Assembly (NCBI RefSeq): GCF_000260435.1
Contig: NZ_BACQ01000077.1
Location: 1 to 64,000, forward strand
Reading direction: 5' to 3'
Length of the DNA stretch: 64,000 nucleotides
Source of the DNA: Lacticaseibacillus zeae DSM 20178 = KCTC 3804
Lineage (GTDB): Bacteria > Bacillota > Bacilli > Lactobacillales > Lactobacillaceae
Position numbers and translations under genes: made by a program. The notes under the pieces are model-generated. The model was not told the DNA's origin, searched no databases, and saw only the letters and a list, made by a program, of their open reading frames with translations. This document shows, piece by piece, positions 29,991 through 38,805 of this stretch. Positions within the stretch are counted from its first letter, which is position 1; every line of letters begins with the position of its first letter.

Positions 29991-31442
29991 ATGCAAACCA
30001 TTATTGACTTGGCTAACACCATTTTTAAGCCAATTATCGATTTAGGGGCAGCACCGATCATGTTGATCGTGCTAACCTTGATCGCTTGGGCAGTTGGTGT
30101 TAATTTCTTCCATGCGTTGGAAGGTGGCATCAAGCTTGCGATTGCGATCACCGCGATCGGGAGTGTTATCGGTTTACTGACCACAACGTATCAGCCTGCG
30201 CTGAATGCGTTTGTTAAATCAACTGGCATTAATCTTTCCATCACCGATTTAGGCTGGGCACCACTGGCAACGATTACTTGGGGTTCACCATACACATTAT
30301 TCTTCTTAGCAATTCTGGTAATCGTTAATCTGATTCTCTTGTTCTTGAATCGCACGAATACGTTGGATGTTGATATTTTTGATATCTGGCACTTATCATT
30401 TACCGGTTTACTGGCTATTTATTTCGGGGCCAACTTGTTTGTTGCTACTGTTTTGGTCATCTTTATTGGCATTTTGAAGATCATCAATTCTGATCTTATG
30501 AAGCCAACGTTTAATGATTTACTTGATGACTGGGAAAACCCAATGACCACAACCCATTTGAATTATATGATGAACCCAGTCATCATGATCTTTGATAAGC
30601 TATTTGACAAGTTGTTCCCATGGTTAGACAAATACGACTTTGATGCTGCAAAGCTGAATGAAAAGATCGGCTTCTGGGGCAGTCGATTTGCCATTGGGAT
30701 TTATCTAGGAATCTTTATCGGATTAATCTCCCATCAGAGTGTTAAATCCATTGCAACGCTGGCCTTTATGGCTGCAACCTGCTTGGAGCTGTTTAGTATC
30801 ATCGGTTCTTGGTTTATTGCCGCTGTTGAACCACTGTCACAGGGTGTTAGTGATTTTGCCAACAAACGTCTTGGCGGCCGGATGCTGAACATCGGACTTG
30901 ACTGGCCGTTCTTAGCTGGCCGTGCCGAAATCTGGGCAGCTGCCAACGTTTTGGCACCTATCATGTTGCTTGAAGCACTGGTTTTACCAGGCAACGGGAT
31001 TTTACCTTTAGGCGGTATTATCGCCATGGGTGTTACCCCAGCGCTGTTAGTTGTTACGCGTGGTAAGATCATTCGGATGATTGTCATTGGTGCAATTGAA
31101 CTGCCACTGTTCCTTTGGGCAGGCACACTGTCAGCACCATTCATTACGCACACAGCTCGTGCTTTGCACGCACCTGGCATTCCTTCCACTGGCTTGTTCT
31201 CAGCGTCAACCAAGGAAGGCCCGATTGAACAATTCATCGCCGTTCTTGTTGGTAAAGCTTCTAAGGGCGAAATGATGATGGTTCTGTACGCTGCACTGGC
31301 ATTAGTTGCATACACCGCATTGTTCTTCTGGTATCGCCACGAAATGATGAAGCGGAATCAGAAGTACTCTGACGATGGTAAGGAAGTTGCTGACGATGTT
31401 AAATTCGTGCCGACGCATGGCGCAGCTAGCTCAGCCGAATAA
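29991..31442 (+). CDS. PTS galactitol-family EIIC permease
   Basis: A 483-residue polytopic GatC-type permease with about ten to twelve membrane segments. ATG 29991 is preferred over GTG 29979, which lies in the AGGGAGTGAG ribosome binding region. GatC-type permeases in lactic acid bacteria carry galactitol or galactose. No galactitol-1-phosphate dehydrogenase gene is present in the window, whereas lacA-lacD are close by, so galactose entering as galactose-6-phosphate is a likely substrate (inference). Confidence 0.92.
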   Translation: MQTIIDLANTIFKPIIDLGAAPIMLIVLTLIAWAVGVNFFHALEGGIKLAIAITAIGSVIGLLTTTYQPALNAFVKSTGINLSITDLGWAPLATITWGSPYTLFFLAILVIVNLILLFLNRTNTLDVDIFDIWHLSFTGLLAIYFGANLFVATVLVIFIGILKIINSDLMKPTFNDLLDDWENPMTTTHLNYMMNPVIMIFDKLFDKLFPWLDKYDFDAAKLNEKIGFWGSRFAIGIYLGIFIGLISHQSVKSIATLAFMAATCLELFSIIGSWFIAAVEPLSQGVSDFANKRLGGRMLNIGLDWPFLAGRAEIWAAANVLAPIMLLEALVLPGNGILPLGGIIAMGVTPALLVVTRGKIIRMIVIGAIELPLFLWAGTLSAPFITHTARALHAPGIPSTGLFSASTKEGPIEQFIAVLVGKASKGEMMMVLYAALALVAYTALFFWYRHEMMKRNQKYSDDGKEVADDVKFVPTHGAASSAE

Positions 31443-31472
31443 GCTTTGTTTGCAAAAGAAAAAGTAAGCTGG

Positions 31473-31503
31473 AAAAGTCCTCATTCGCTGGGGGCTTTTT
31501 TAG
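31473..31503 (+). terminator. Terminator of the galactitol-type PTS operon
   Basis: AAAAGTCC pairs with GGGGCTTTT around a short loop and is followed by a T-run. Confidence 0.65.
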
Positions 31504-31519
31504 TTTGTCATTTAAGCAC

Positions 31520-31547
31520 AAAAAAAAGTTGCGGATATCCGCAACTT
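31520..31547 (-). terminator. Terminator of the small minus-strand membrane protein
   Basis: Perfect 22-bp palindrome 31526-31547 flanked on the left by an A-run, which gives a T-run on the minus strand. Confidence 0.75.
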
Positions 31548-31564
31548 AGGAAAAAGAATTATCG

Positions 31565-31759
31565 TTATTGGTTCAGTCGGTTAGCTCGCCGTTTCTTACG
31601 GTCAAAAACATGATCTATCTTGAGAAGCTGATACAGTGCATAACATGCAGTGACCATGACTAAAACTTGAGTAAATGTATTTTTGAAGATTCCATTGACG
31701 ATTGCGACAAGTGTGACAACGCCAAGCCAGATGAGATAAGTTTTTCTTCGATTTGTCAT
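31565..31759 (-). CDS. Small two-helix membrane protein, unknown
   Basis: A 64-residue protein with two hydrophobic segments (about 8-25 and 29-48) and a strongly basic tail (DRKKRRANR). ATG 31759 has GGAGGTG eight bases upstream; a TTG two codons earlier is less likely. Single gene with a clear terminator. No family recognised. Confidence 0.7.
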   Translation of the reverse strand: MTNRRKTYLIWLGVVTLVAIVNGIFKNTFTQVLVMVTACYALYQLLKIDHVFDRKKRRANRLNQ

Positions 31760-31888
31760 GAGCAAACACCTCCGCTACTTATTAACTAATTCCATTGTAC
31801 CGTAGTTTTTGCACAACTTCCACACAATAACAAACTTTTTAAAACAAAAAAGAACAAACAGGTTTCTGGATTTTTTTAAACCTTCACA

Positions 31889-31936
31889 AAAAAGACTGAC
31901 CAGCACGTTTAGATGCATGCTAGTTAGTCTTTTCAA
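31889..31936 (-). terminator. Terminator after the TauE-like gene
   Basis: AAAAAGACTGACCAGCA pairs with TGCTAGTTAGTCTTTT with few mismatches. A-rich on the left, so it suits the minus strand gene ending at 31963. Confidence 0.7.
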
Positions 31937-31962
31937 TATCCAGAGCGTTGATTTTTGACGTG

Positions 31963-32730
31963 CTAAAAATACGCCTGCACAAACAAATCAGCCGCCAACC
32001 CAAACGCAGCAAACGCAATTAAAATCCGAAGTAACTTAACCGGAACATGCCGCACAACGATTGGACCACAGTAGCCGCCGATCAGAAAGCCGATGCCAAG
32101 CGGGAGAACTACTAGCCAATCAATTTTGCCAGTCCATGCGTAAATAATCGTCGCGACTGCGTTAGCCATGAAGGCCATGACGTTCTTGAAGGCGTTAAGC
32201 ACCGCAAAGCGCTGGGGTAGGCTGAGCGTTAAAATTGCGAGGATAATGACGCCGCCTGCCGCACCGAAGTAACCGGTGTAGGCACCGATCAAGAAGAGAC
32301 CGATAGCTTTTAAAACCAGGCCGAACTTGTTCTGATCGCGTAAGGCAGGGACATTCTTCCGGTCCGCTTGGTGTCCGCTGACTAAGAGAAGAACACCGGC
32401 TGACAAGATGAAGAAGGGGACGACGTGTTCGAATGTGGATGCCGGCTCAATAAGTAGAAGTGCAGATCCGAGAATGCCGCCTGCTAGCGTGAGGGCGGTT
32501 AAGCCGGTCACCAGTTTGCCTTCACCGCGAAGTTCGCGGGATGATGATGCGGTTGCGCCGATTCCGGAAAGTACCAGTCCGGCCGTGTTGGTCACGTTGG
32601 CGATGACTGGCGGAATGCCGGCTATGAGCAGTGCTGGGTAGGAAACTAATGAAGCTAAGCCAGCAATCGAGGCCAATAAGCCGCCGAGGATGCCGGCGCC
32701 GATAAAATAAATGAATAACCAAAATGTCAT
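31963..32730 (-). CDS. TauE/SafE family membrane permease
   Basis: A 255-residue protein of the TSUP (TauE/SafE) family, whose members export sulphite, sulphoacetate or other anions. About eight hydrophobic segments in two repeats. Landmarks are GGLLASIAGLASLVSYPALL near the N-terminus and GYFGAAGGVIIL in the second half. ATG 32730 follows GATGGAGCG; the longer reading from 32754 has no such site. Substrate unknown. It lies next to the tagatose cluster but is separated from it by a strong terminator. Confidence 0.88.
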   Translation of the reverse strand: MTFWLFIYFIGAGILGGLLASIAGLASLVSYPALLIAGIPPVIANVTNTAGLVLSGIGATASSSRELRGEGKLVTGLTALTLAGGILGSALLLIEPASTFEHVVPFFILSAGVLLLVSGHQADRKNVPALRDQNKFGLVLKAIGLFLIGAYTGYFGAAGGVIILAILTLSLPQRFAVLNAFKNVMAFMANAVATIIYAWTGKIDWLVVLPLGIGFLIGGYCGPIVVRHVPVKLLRILIAFAAFGLAADLFVQAYF

Positions 32731-32797
32731 GATTGCGCTCCATCTGCTTTTCAATTTTTCTCTGTTAGTGTCTCGCTAAGACGTCATGAATGTCAAG

Positions 32798-32841
32798 AAA
32801 ACCCCGGTTGAAGTCGGTGGCTTCAGCCGGGGTTTCTTGTC
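32798..32841. terminator. Strong hairpin terminator between the serine hydrolase and TauE-like genes
   Basis: Long stem with AAGAAAACCCCGGTTGAAG on the left and CTTCAGCCGGGGTTTCTT on the right. Confidence 0.8.
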
Positions 32842-32849
32842 TATGAAGT

Positions 32850-33875
32850 TTAAAGCTCTTGTGCAGCCCGCTGAATTTTATCAACGAATTCTGTCATATC
32901 AGCTTGCGGCTTTAGAACATTCGTCAGGGCGACCGCAGCCTTTTTCTGCTTGCGGTTGATGCTGAGTAAGCCGGTATAACCGAGGACACTGCCACTGTTG
33001 CCTAACCAGCCGTCAGCAAGCTTGTGCCAGCCGAATCCGTAGCCACCTTCAGCAGCCTTGAAGATGGTTTCCCAGCTTGCGGCTTTGAGTAACTTACCTT
33101 TCAAGACAGCTTCCGCAAACTTTTCAAGATCGTCGACTGTTGTGACTAAGCCGCGATCTGGCTGATTTTCGTCACCTTTACCAGCGAGGTTAGGGTTGCC
33201 GGCAATCCAGTGATAGCTTTCGGCAAAAGCGTGTGAGGTGCCGATTTTGGTATGTGTCAAAGCCAAAGGATCGTAAATGTTTTCCTTCAAAATGGCTTCA
33301 AGCGGGCGTTCCTCAGTGAGCCGATCAAGCACTTCGCCTAATAAAATAGCGTTGGTGGCACTATAAGCAGTCTGGCTGCCTGGCTGGAAGGCTAACGGTT
33401 GATCATCAATGACATCCAAGACTTTGGCCAGATCCATGTCAGCGGCATTGTGTTGGTTGATTTGTAAGGCCAGACGCTCAGCCGGCAAGGTGGCTGGAGC
33501 GTTGTCCTTGAACGGTTCAGCCATGAGCGTTAAGTAATCAGGAACTCCGCTTTGCATGGTGGCGAGCTGGCCGATGGTGATTTTGTCAGCCTGCTTATAT
33601 TCAGGCACATATTGTGACAGTTTGTCAGTCAGCTTTAATGCGCCTTTTTCAACAAATTGCATGAGCAAAACGCCGAAGAATTGTTGCGTGACAGTTCCGG
33701 CACCGCTGCGTGTATGTGATGCGAATGGAACCTTCATATCGATATGGGCAAAGCCTTGCGAATCTGCTGCTAACTCTTTGTCGGCAGTCACCACTGCGAC
33801 TGCGCCGTTATAGTGTTCGGTTTGTAAGGAACGACTTAATGGTGATTCATCTTTAACTGATTCTAGTTCTACCAT
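32850..33875 (-). CDS. Beta-lactamase/esterase-fold serine hydrolase with degenerate active site
   Basis: A 341-residue class-C beta-lactamase-like protein without a signal peptide. The fold is clear (QLATMQSGVPDYL near 103, YGFGWHKLADG near 279), but the catalytic motifs are altered. The SxxK motif reads TVTQ (61-64), the YxN position reads YSA (171-173), and the C-terminal HxG-like motif reads GNSG (292-295). The nucleophile Ser and the Lys are therefore missing, which suggests a non-catalytic or altered protein. ATG 33875 follows GGAGGCG. It is the last gene of the minus-strand run that begins at lacR. Confidence 0.85.
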   Translation of the reverse strand: MVELESVKDESPLSRSLQTEHYNGAVAVVTADKELAADSQGFAHIDMKVPFASHTRSGAGTVTQQFFGVLLMQFVEKGALKLTDKLSQYVPEYKQADKITIGQLATMQSGVPDYLTLMAEPFKDNAPATLPAERLALQINQHNAADMDLAKVLDVIDDQPLAFQPGSQTAYSATNAILLGEVLDRLTEERPLEAILKENIYDPLALTHTKIGTSHAFAESYHWIAGNPNLAGKGDENQPDRGLVTTVDDLEKFAEAVLKGKLLKAASWETIFKAAEGGYGFGWHKLADGWLGNSGSVLGYTGLLSINRKQKKAAVALTNVLKPQADMTEFVDKIQRAAQEL

Positions 33876-33956
33876 TTATAACGCCTCCAAAATTGAACGA
33901 TCGGTCGAGTCTTAGCTTGTGCTTGTTGGGGCATCGGCGTCGTCGGCCATGATTGA

Positions 33957-34637
33957 TTAATCTAAATGTGCCACTTTGACGAGTTCGCCTGTCACGCCGA
34001 CTTGGATTCCTTGCTTGATTTTATCGGTGCGGGTGGCATGAACGACTTGAAACTTGTTTTGCTTAACGATCAGCTTGTTGTCAGTGTGGTAATCAGCTGG
34101 TAAGGATTGATTACTGCCGCGGATCAGCATCACGATAAACTTGAACCCACTGGCATGGGTTTCACACGGGCTGTAGTGCAACGTGTCGCTGAAGAATTCA
34201 ACCACGGTGCCAGCTGGAACGAAGAACAATTTAGCATCCTTTTCCGCGTTGAATCTGCCAGCGTGCATTTGGCCGCGCTTGCCGATGACCATGACGACAT
34301 CTGTGAAAAAGACGTTCACTTCACTGCCTTGGTGGAATTCCACGGCGGTTAAAGCTTCGGCGTGGCCGGCACATTCGCCTGCTTCAATTGGCAGGCCAGC
34401 GAAAACATCGCGGCCGATTTGTTGAACAACCGGGATCTTTTCCATGTCCGGGTTTGACGGAACATAGAGGTTGGCTTCGGTTGGGGCAGGGATGGTCACG
34501 TGTTGGTCCATGAACGTCTTGAGCTCACTGACATCGTATTGCGGGTAGGTGACGCCGTAATCGGCAAACACAGGATCCGTTAGCTGATGAATCTGCTTAT
34601 CTGGATTCAACTGCTGAATCTTTTCAAAAGTTGACAT
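33957..34637 (-). CDS. DUF4867-like protein of the tagatose cluster
   Basis: A 226-residue cytoplasmic protein resembling DUF4867, a family found beside tagatose-6-phosphate genes. The middle (about 120-190) looks like a cupin barrel: GSEVNVFFTD, MHAGRFNAEKDAKLFFVPAG and ETHASGFKF. A role as sugar-phosphate isomerase or epimerase is conceivable but not shown. ATG 34637 follows GGAAAGAAG. It starts 20 bases after lacC ends, so it is probably co-transcribed. Confidence 0.8.
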   Translation of the reverse strand: MSTFEKIQQLNPDKQIHQLTDPVFADYGVTYPQYDVSELKTFMDQHVTIPAPTEANLYVPSNPDMEKIPVVQQIGRDVFAGLPIEAGECAGHAEALTAVEFHQGSEVNVFFTDVVMVIGKRGQMHAGRFNAEKDAKLFFVPAGTVVEFFSDTLHYSPCETHASGFKFIVMLIRGSNQSLPADYHTDNKLIVKQNKFQVVHATRTDKIKQGIQVGVTGELVKVAHLD

Positions 34638-34657
34638 TTGATGGCTTCTTTCCAAAA

Positions 34658-35596
34658 TTAGTAATTTTCAATCGTGACTTTGGCAAAATAGGTATCGAAC
34701 TTCGCCGGATTGACGAAGCCGGTTTCTGCTTCCATCGTGTTGAGCATCCCAGTGGTCATCGCCGTCTTCATAATGTCTTCGTCAGACTTGCCATCGTGAA
34801 TGCCCATGGCGAGCCCGGCTAAGGTTGAATCGCCGGAACCAACCGGATTGACGACCTGGATCTTAGGAATGGCGGCGTGATAAAATTCGTCTTGATGCTT
34901 AACAAAGGCGCCTGCTGATCCCAAAGAAACGACAATCCAATCAACGCCATCAAAAATCGGATCCTGGAGGTCTTGTTTCAACGCGGCGTAATCGGTTTTA
35001 TCGACTTCGCGGTTAAGCAGACCAGCCAGTTCTTCTTCGTTTGGCTTGATCAAAAGCGGCTTCACCGGTGCTTCGAGTGCTGACTTTAAAGTGGCGCCCG
35101 ATGTGTCGAGCAAGACTTTGACGTTTTTGGCGCCGGCGTGGGCGATCATTTGCGTGTAATAGTCTTCGGGCAGTCCTTGTGGCATGGAGCCGGAAATCGT
35201 CAGCAGATCGGCTTGATCCAGCAGCTTGTCAAAGTGATCGAGAAACTTTTGCGCATCTTCAGGGGTAATCGTTGGTCCGGCTTCAAGAATTTCGGTTTGC
35301 TTGCCGCCATCATGCAGCATCGCGATCGAACTGCGGGTTTCCGCATCGATCGGCAGAAAATCATGGGCGATACCATCTTGATCCAGTTGATGCTCCAACC
35401 ATTTGCCAAAATAGCCGCCGATAAAACCGGTCGCAGTAAGATCGTGATCCAGCATGTGAATCACCCGGGAAACATTCAGCCCCTTACCACCAGCGGTCTT
35501 ACGAACATTTTTGACGCGATTCACCGTGTCAATTTTAAGATGTTCGAGTGGGTAGGAAACGTCGATTGAGGGGTTTAAAGTGACGGTTAAAATCAT
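34658..35596 (-). CDS. lacC: Tagatose-6-phosphate kinase
   Basis: PfkB-family kinase of 312 residues. N-terminal MILTVTLNPSIDVSY and the C-terminal signature NPVGSGDSTLAGLAMG (about 247-262, catalytic Asp) are clear. It phosphorylates tagatose-6-phosphate to the 1,6-bisphosphate. Neighbouring lacA, lacB and lacD support this rather than 1-phosphofructokinase. ATG 35596 follows AGAAGGAGAAG. The upstream in-frame extension to 35758 is translated repeat R1, not protein. A terminator and the repeat separate it from lacD. Confidence 0.92.
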   Translation of the reverse strand: MILTVTLNPSIDVSYPLEHLKIDTVNRVKNVRKTAGGKGLNVSRVIHMLDHDLTATGFIGGYFGKWLEHQLDQDGIAHDFLPIDAETRSSIAMLHDGGKQTEILEAGPTITPEDAQKFLDHFDKLLDQADLLTISGSMPQGLPEDYYTQMIAHAGAKNVKVLLDTSGATLKSALEAPVKPLLIKPNEEELAGLLNREVDKTDYAALKQDLQDPIFDGVDWIVVSLGSAGAFVKHQDEFYHAAIPKIQVVNPVGSGDSTLAGLAMGIHDGKSDEDIMKTAMTTGMLNTMEAETGFVNPAKFDTYFAKVTIENY

Positions 35597-35612
35597 TTGT
35601 TCTTCTCCTTCT

Positions 35613-35731
35613 GAGCGTGAGCTGGCGCGGTTAGGAGCCGGAGTGTAAGTGGCCTTGGGCGTGATGGCCCGTTTTTGGCCATTGCGACCAAGGTCCTTAC
35701 ATGCAGGCTCCTGCGCCAGGGAACGCGTTAT
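35613..35731 (+). repeat. R1 palindromic repeat, copy A
   Basis: Full element from GAGCGTGAGC to CGCGTTAT with nested complementary arms (GGAGCC with GGCTCC; GTAAGTGGCCTTGG with CCAAGGTCCTTAC). It lies 17 bases upstream of the lacC start. A fragment of a second copy follows at 35735-35752. Confidence 0.9.
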
Positions 35732-35796
35732 GATGAGCGTGAGCTGGCGCGCAGTCATTCAAACGTCATTCTGCGCTTTTGCCGGTCGTTCATTTA

Positions 35797-35830
35797 ATAA
35801 AAGCCGATTCCCTGGGGAGTCGGCTTTTAT
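35797..35830. terminator. Terminator between lacD and lacC
   Basis: Fifteen-base stem 35797-35811 with 35816-35830 (one G-U) and a CTGG loop. Ends rich in A and T make it bidirectional. It lies 15 bases after the lacD stop. Confidence 0.8.
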
Positions 35831-35844
35831 GGCCTACACACGAA

Positions 35845-36846
35845 CTAATCGTGGGTAACCTTGTCCGTCCAAGGGGTGGCAGTTTCAGCCAAAACCTTGT
35901 TCAAACGATCGATGTTAGCTTTGCCTTCGGTTTCCAGCCACTTCTTGCCGGCAGCTTCGCCTTCAGCAGCAAATGGCTTAACGCCTGGCTTCCAAGTTGC
36001 GCGACCGCAGAGAACACCATTAAAGGTTGAACCTGCTTCCTTAGCGAATTTGAGTTCTTCGAGGAATAATTCATTTGAAACGCCTGCCGAAAGGAAAATA
36101 AACGGCAGATCAGTGGCATCTGACTGTGCCTTGTAATACTTCGCGGCTTCTTCCTTGGTGTAAACCGGGGTCATGCCTTCATCGGTGAAGCCTTCAACAA
36201 ACTTCTGGTCAACTGGCACCTCAACTTTGAGGACAGAAACGTTATATTGTGGCTTGCTGAATTCCTTGGTGATCTTGATAACCTTTTCTGGCTTAGCCTT
36301 GGCCCATGCAGCAGTGCCGGTTTCATTGGTCTTGCCATCGTAAGAAACCAATTCAAGGAACAGCGGCAGGTCGTTGGCTTTAGCTTCGGCACCGACACGT
36401 TCAACAAAGGCGTACTTGCGATCGTTGATTGAGTCTGGTTCGTCCGGATCAATGTACAGCAAGAACTTAACTGCGTCGCCGCCTTCGTTCTTGATGCGCA
36501 AGGCACTCTGGTTGTCGATCAAATCAGGGAAGCGGCCAGGTTCGGTGGCGTCATAACCGGTTTTTTCGTAAGAAAGCAGCAGGCCGGCTTGAGGTGCCCG
36601 AACTTTTGCAGCTGGCAAACCATATTCCGGATCCAGCAAAATGGAGCTAGCGTATTTGGTTAATTCTTCAGAAACGGCCTTTTTGAAATCAACAATCGTG
36701 GTTTCATCAGCCGGCTTGTTGGCAGCAGCTGCCAGCATTTTCTTCAGGGAACCGCGTTGGTCGATGGCCAAAGCGGAGATAACATTGTTGTCATCGGAAA
36801 GTTTTTGTAAGTGTTTAAATTGACCAGCAGTAAGGGTAACAGTCAT
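35845..36846 (-). CDS. lacD: Tagatose 1,6-diphosphate aldolase
   Basis: A 333-residue class I aldolase of the LacD family that splits tagatose-1,6-bisphosphate into dihydroxyacetone phosphate and glyceraldehyde-3-phosphate. The probable Schiff-base lysine is in YNVSVLKVEVPVD near residue 207. N-terminal ALAIDQRGSLKKML is typical. ATG 36846 follows GGAGGAATTC. It is in the lacR-lacA-lacB-lacD direction, 57 bases after lacB. Confidence 0.95.
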   Translation of the reverse strand: MTVTLTAGQFKHLQKLSDDNNVISALAIDQRGSLKKMLAAAANKPADETTIVDFKKAVSEELTKYASSILLDPEYGLPAAKVRAPQAGLLLSYEKTGYDATEPGRFPDLIDNQSALRIKNEGGDAVKFLLYIDPDEPDSINDRKYAFVERVGAEAKANDLPLFLELVSYDGKTNETGTAAWAKAKPEKVIKITKEFSKPQYNVSVLKVEVPVDQKFVEGFTDEGMTPVYTKEEAAKYYKAQSDATDLPFIFLSAGVSNELFLEELKFAKEAGSTFNGVLCGRATWKPGVKPFAAEGEAAGKKWLETEGKANIDRLNKVLAETATPWTDKVTHD

Positions 36847-36875
36847 ATGAGAATTCCTCCATTAGTAAAGGCTAG

Positions 36876-36891
36876 TGAGCGCGTTAACGCT
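36876..36891. repeat. Possible R1 end remnant upstream of lacD
   Basis: GAGCG and CGCTC arms around CGTTAA resemble the joined ends of an R1 element. It lies 30 bases before the lacD start. Confidence 0.35.
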
Positions 36892-36903
36892 CATGAAGCC
36901 AAA

Positions 36904-37422
36904 TTAATCGTGATAAACGCCTTCGTCCCACTTTTCGAGCTCAGCATCGAAGAAGTGCGGATTGTCTTTTTGTTCTGGGTTAGGCTTAGCAATGTTGTCA
37001 ATCTTGTCGATGATCTTCTTGTTTTCCGGAGTTTCTTTGTAAGTTGCGTCAAGGAAAGCTTTAACCGTATCTTCAATCAAGTGGATACCGGTAACGGCAC
37101 CGCCAATGCCCAAGACGTTGGCATTCAACTGTTCACGTGCATAAACTGCTGAAGTTGCGTCATTGGCCATCGCGGCACGAACGCCTTCGTTTTTGTCGGC
37201 AGCAGTTGAGATACCGATACCGGTTCCGCACATTACGATACCTAAATCTGCGCGCCCATCAGCAACGTCTTCGGCAACGCGTTTGCCATAAATTGGATAG
37301 TGAGTACGATGAGTATCATAGGTACCTTCATCAATTACCTTGTAGCCCATGTCTTTCAGCATATTGGAGACTTGGATTTTTTCATTGGTGACAATGTGGT
37401 CATTTCCGATTGCAATAATCAT
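36904..37422 (-). CDS. lacB: Galactose-6-phosphate isomerase subunit LacB
   Basis: A 172-residue RpiB/LacAB-family subunit. [17 protein letters not shown] (about 62-78) carries the active-site Cys and anion-binding loop expected in LacB. With LacA it forms the heteromeric isomerase that turns galactose-6-phosphate into tagatose-6-phosphate. ATG 37422 follows AAAGGAAG. It lies 45 bases after lacA. Confidence 0.95.
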   Translation of the reverse strand: MIIAIGNDHIVTNEKIQVSNMLKDMGYKVIDEGTYDTHRTHYPIYGKRVAEDVADGRADLGIVMCGTGIGISTAADKNEGVRAAMANDATSAVYAREQLNANVLGIGGAVTGIHLIEDTVKAFLDATYKETPENKKIIDKIDNIAKPNPEQKDNPHFFDAELEKWDEGVYHD

Positions 37423-37467
37423 TAGGATGAAACTTCCTTTCTTGGCTTAAATAAACGGAGACGTAAC

Positions 37468-37899
<432 letters not shown>

Positions 37900-37920
37900 T
37901 CAATTCTCCTTTGTGTGTGT

Positions 37921-37957
37921 GAGCGTGAACCGGCGCCTGCGCCAGTAAACGCGTTAT
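37921..37957. repeat. R1 mini-element (internal deletion) overlapping the lacR stop
   Basis: Only the two ends of R1 are present (GAGCGTGAACCGGCGC joined to CTGCGCCAGTAAACGCGTTAT). On the minus strand its ATAACGCG end supplies the TAA stop codon of lacR (37954-37956). Confidence 0.75.
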
Positions 37958-38718
37958 GCTTTTCCTACGATAACAGAGGTATACTCACTAAAATGCTGCT
38001 TATCGTCAGCGCTGATACCATCATCCGTGATGAGGCCATCAGTCTGATCGAGGTCATAGAAGCTGTAAAAATCTTGTCGATTCAGTTTAAAATGATCCGC
38101 AGCAACAAACTTCATGCCGGCATTGTTGAGGGCAATCCGCTGGGTCTGTCCCTCTTCAGGACTGGCATTGCTGATATGGTTGTCGGCAATCCCGTTGACA
38201 CTGATAAATGCCTTGGTAGTCGTGAGGTGAGCTAACATCTCATTAGCTAAGCTGCCAATGAAAGCACCGGAGCGCTCTCGCAGCTGGCCACCAATTAGTT
38301 TCAGTGAAAAATAATCTGCACGATCCTGAAAACTCTGAAAAACAGGAAGGCTATTGGTAATAATGCGCACTTCCGGTTTTTTGAGGTACTGGGAAATGAG
38401 TTCCATGGTCGTGCCGGGACCGATGTACACCGTATCGCCTGACGTAATGATGTCTGCGATGGTCGCGGCAATTTTGCGTTTTTCGTTGACATGAATGGAT
38501 CGCTTCTCGTTTCGGGATAATTCGGTTAGCGGCTTAAAATGCGTGCTTTGGGCACCGCCGTGAATGCGGATTAACTCATTTCGATCGGCGAGCTCTTCCA
38601 GATCCCGGCGCACGGTCATGGTTGAAACACCTAAACTATCACCAATTTCGTTAACGGTCACAATCCCTTTGCGATCCACTAAGTTACGGATTGTCAGCAA
38701 GCGCTCGTCTTTTAACAT
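37954..38718 (-). CDS. lacR: DeoR-family lactose/galactose-6-P pathway repressor
   Basis: A 254-residue DeoR-family regulator: N-terminal helix-turn-helix (VTVNEIGDSLGVSTMTVRRD, about 20-39) and a C-terminal sugar-phosphate sensor domain (TVYIGPGTTMEL near 95, LIGGQLRERSGAFIG near 140). In characterised systems tagatose-6-phosphate relieves LacR repression. ATG 38718 follows GTGAGGTG. It heads the lacR-lacA-lacB-lacD run and has a promoter and a GAACA-type operator upstream. Confidence 0.92.
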   Translation of the reverse strand: MLKDERLLTIRNLVDRKGIVTVNEIGDSLGVSTMTVRRDLEELADRNELIRIHGGAQSTHFKPLTELSRNEKRSIHVNEKRKIAATIADIITSGDTVYIGPGTTMELISQYLKKPEVRIITNSLPVFQSFQDRADYFSLKLIGGQLRERSGAFIGSLANEMLAHLTTTKAFISVNGIADNHISNASPEEGQTQRIALNNAGMKFVAADHFKLNRQDFYSFYDLDQTDGLITDDGISADDKQHFSEYTSVIVGKA

Positions 38719-38747
38719 TGAATCACCTCACATAATCTGTTCGTTGT

Positions 38748-38762
38748 TGTTTGTTTTTGTTC
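38748..38762. promoter_or_regulatory. Candidate LacR operator in front of lacR
   Basis: Minus-strand GAACAAAAACAAACA, followed by a second GAACA half-site at about 38738-38742. It nearly repeats the motif at 29080-29094 in the PTS promoter and lies just after the predicted start of transcription. Confidence 0.6.
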
Positions 38763-38776
38763 CTTATTACATTTTT

Positions 38777-38805
38777 AAGTTACCACCGGCGACACCATTC
38801 GTCAA
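38777..38805 (-). promoter_or_regulatory. Predicted promoter of the lacRABD run
   Basis: On the minus strand TTGACG (38800-38805), 17 bases, TAACTT (38777-38782). Confidence 0.6.

Noticed and set aside
29117-31442. Galactitol catabolic operon in the strict sense
   Set aside because: No GatD dehydrogenase or other galactitol-specific enzyme is encoded in the window, so only the permease type is called.
35597-35758. N-terminal extension of lacC and similar frames with KDLGRNG-like sequence at 48803-49108 and 57995-58213
   Set aside because: These are translations of the R1 repeat in one frame; they recur only because the repeat recurs and have no ribosome binding sites.
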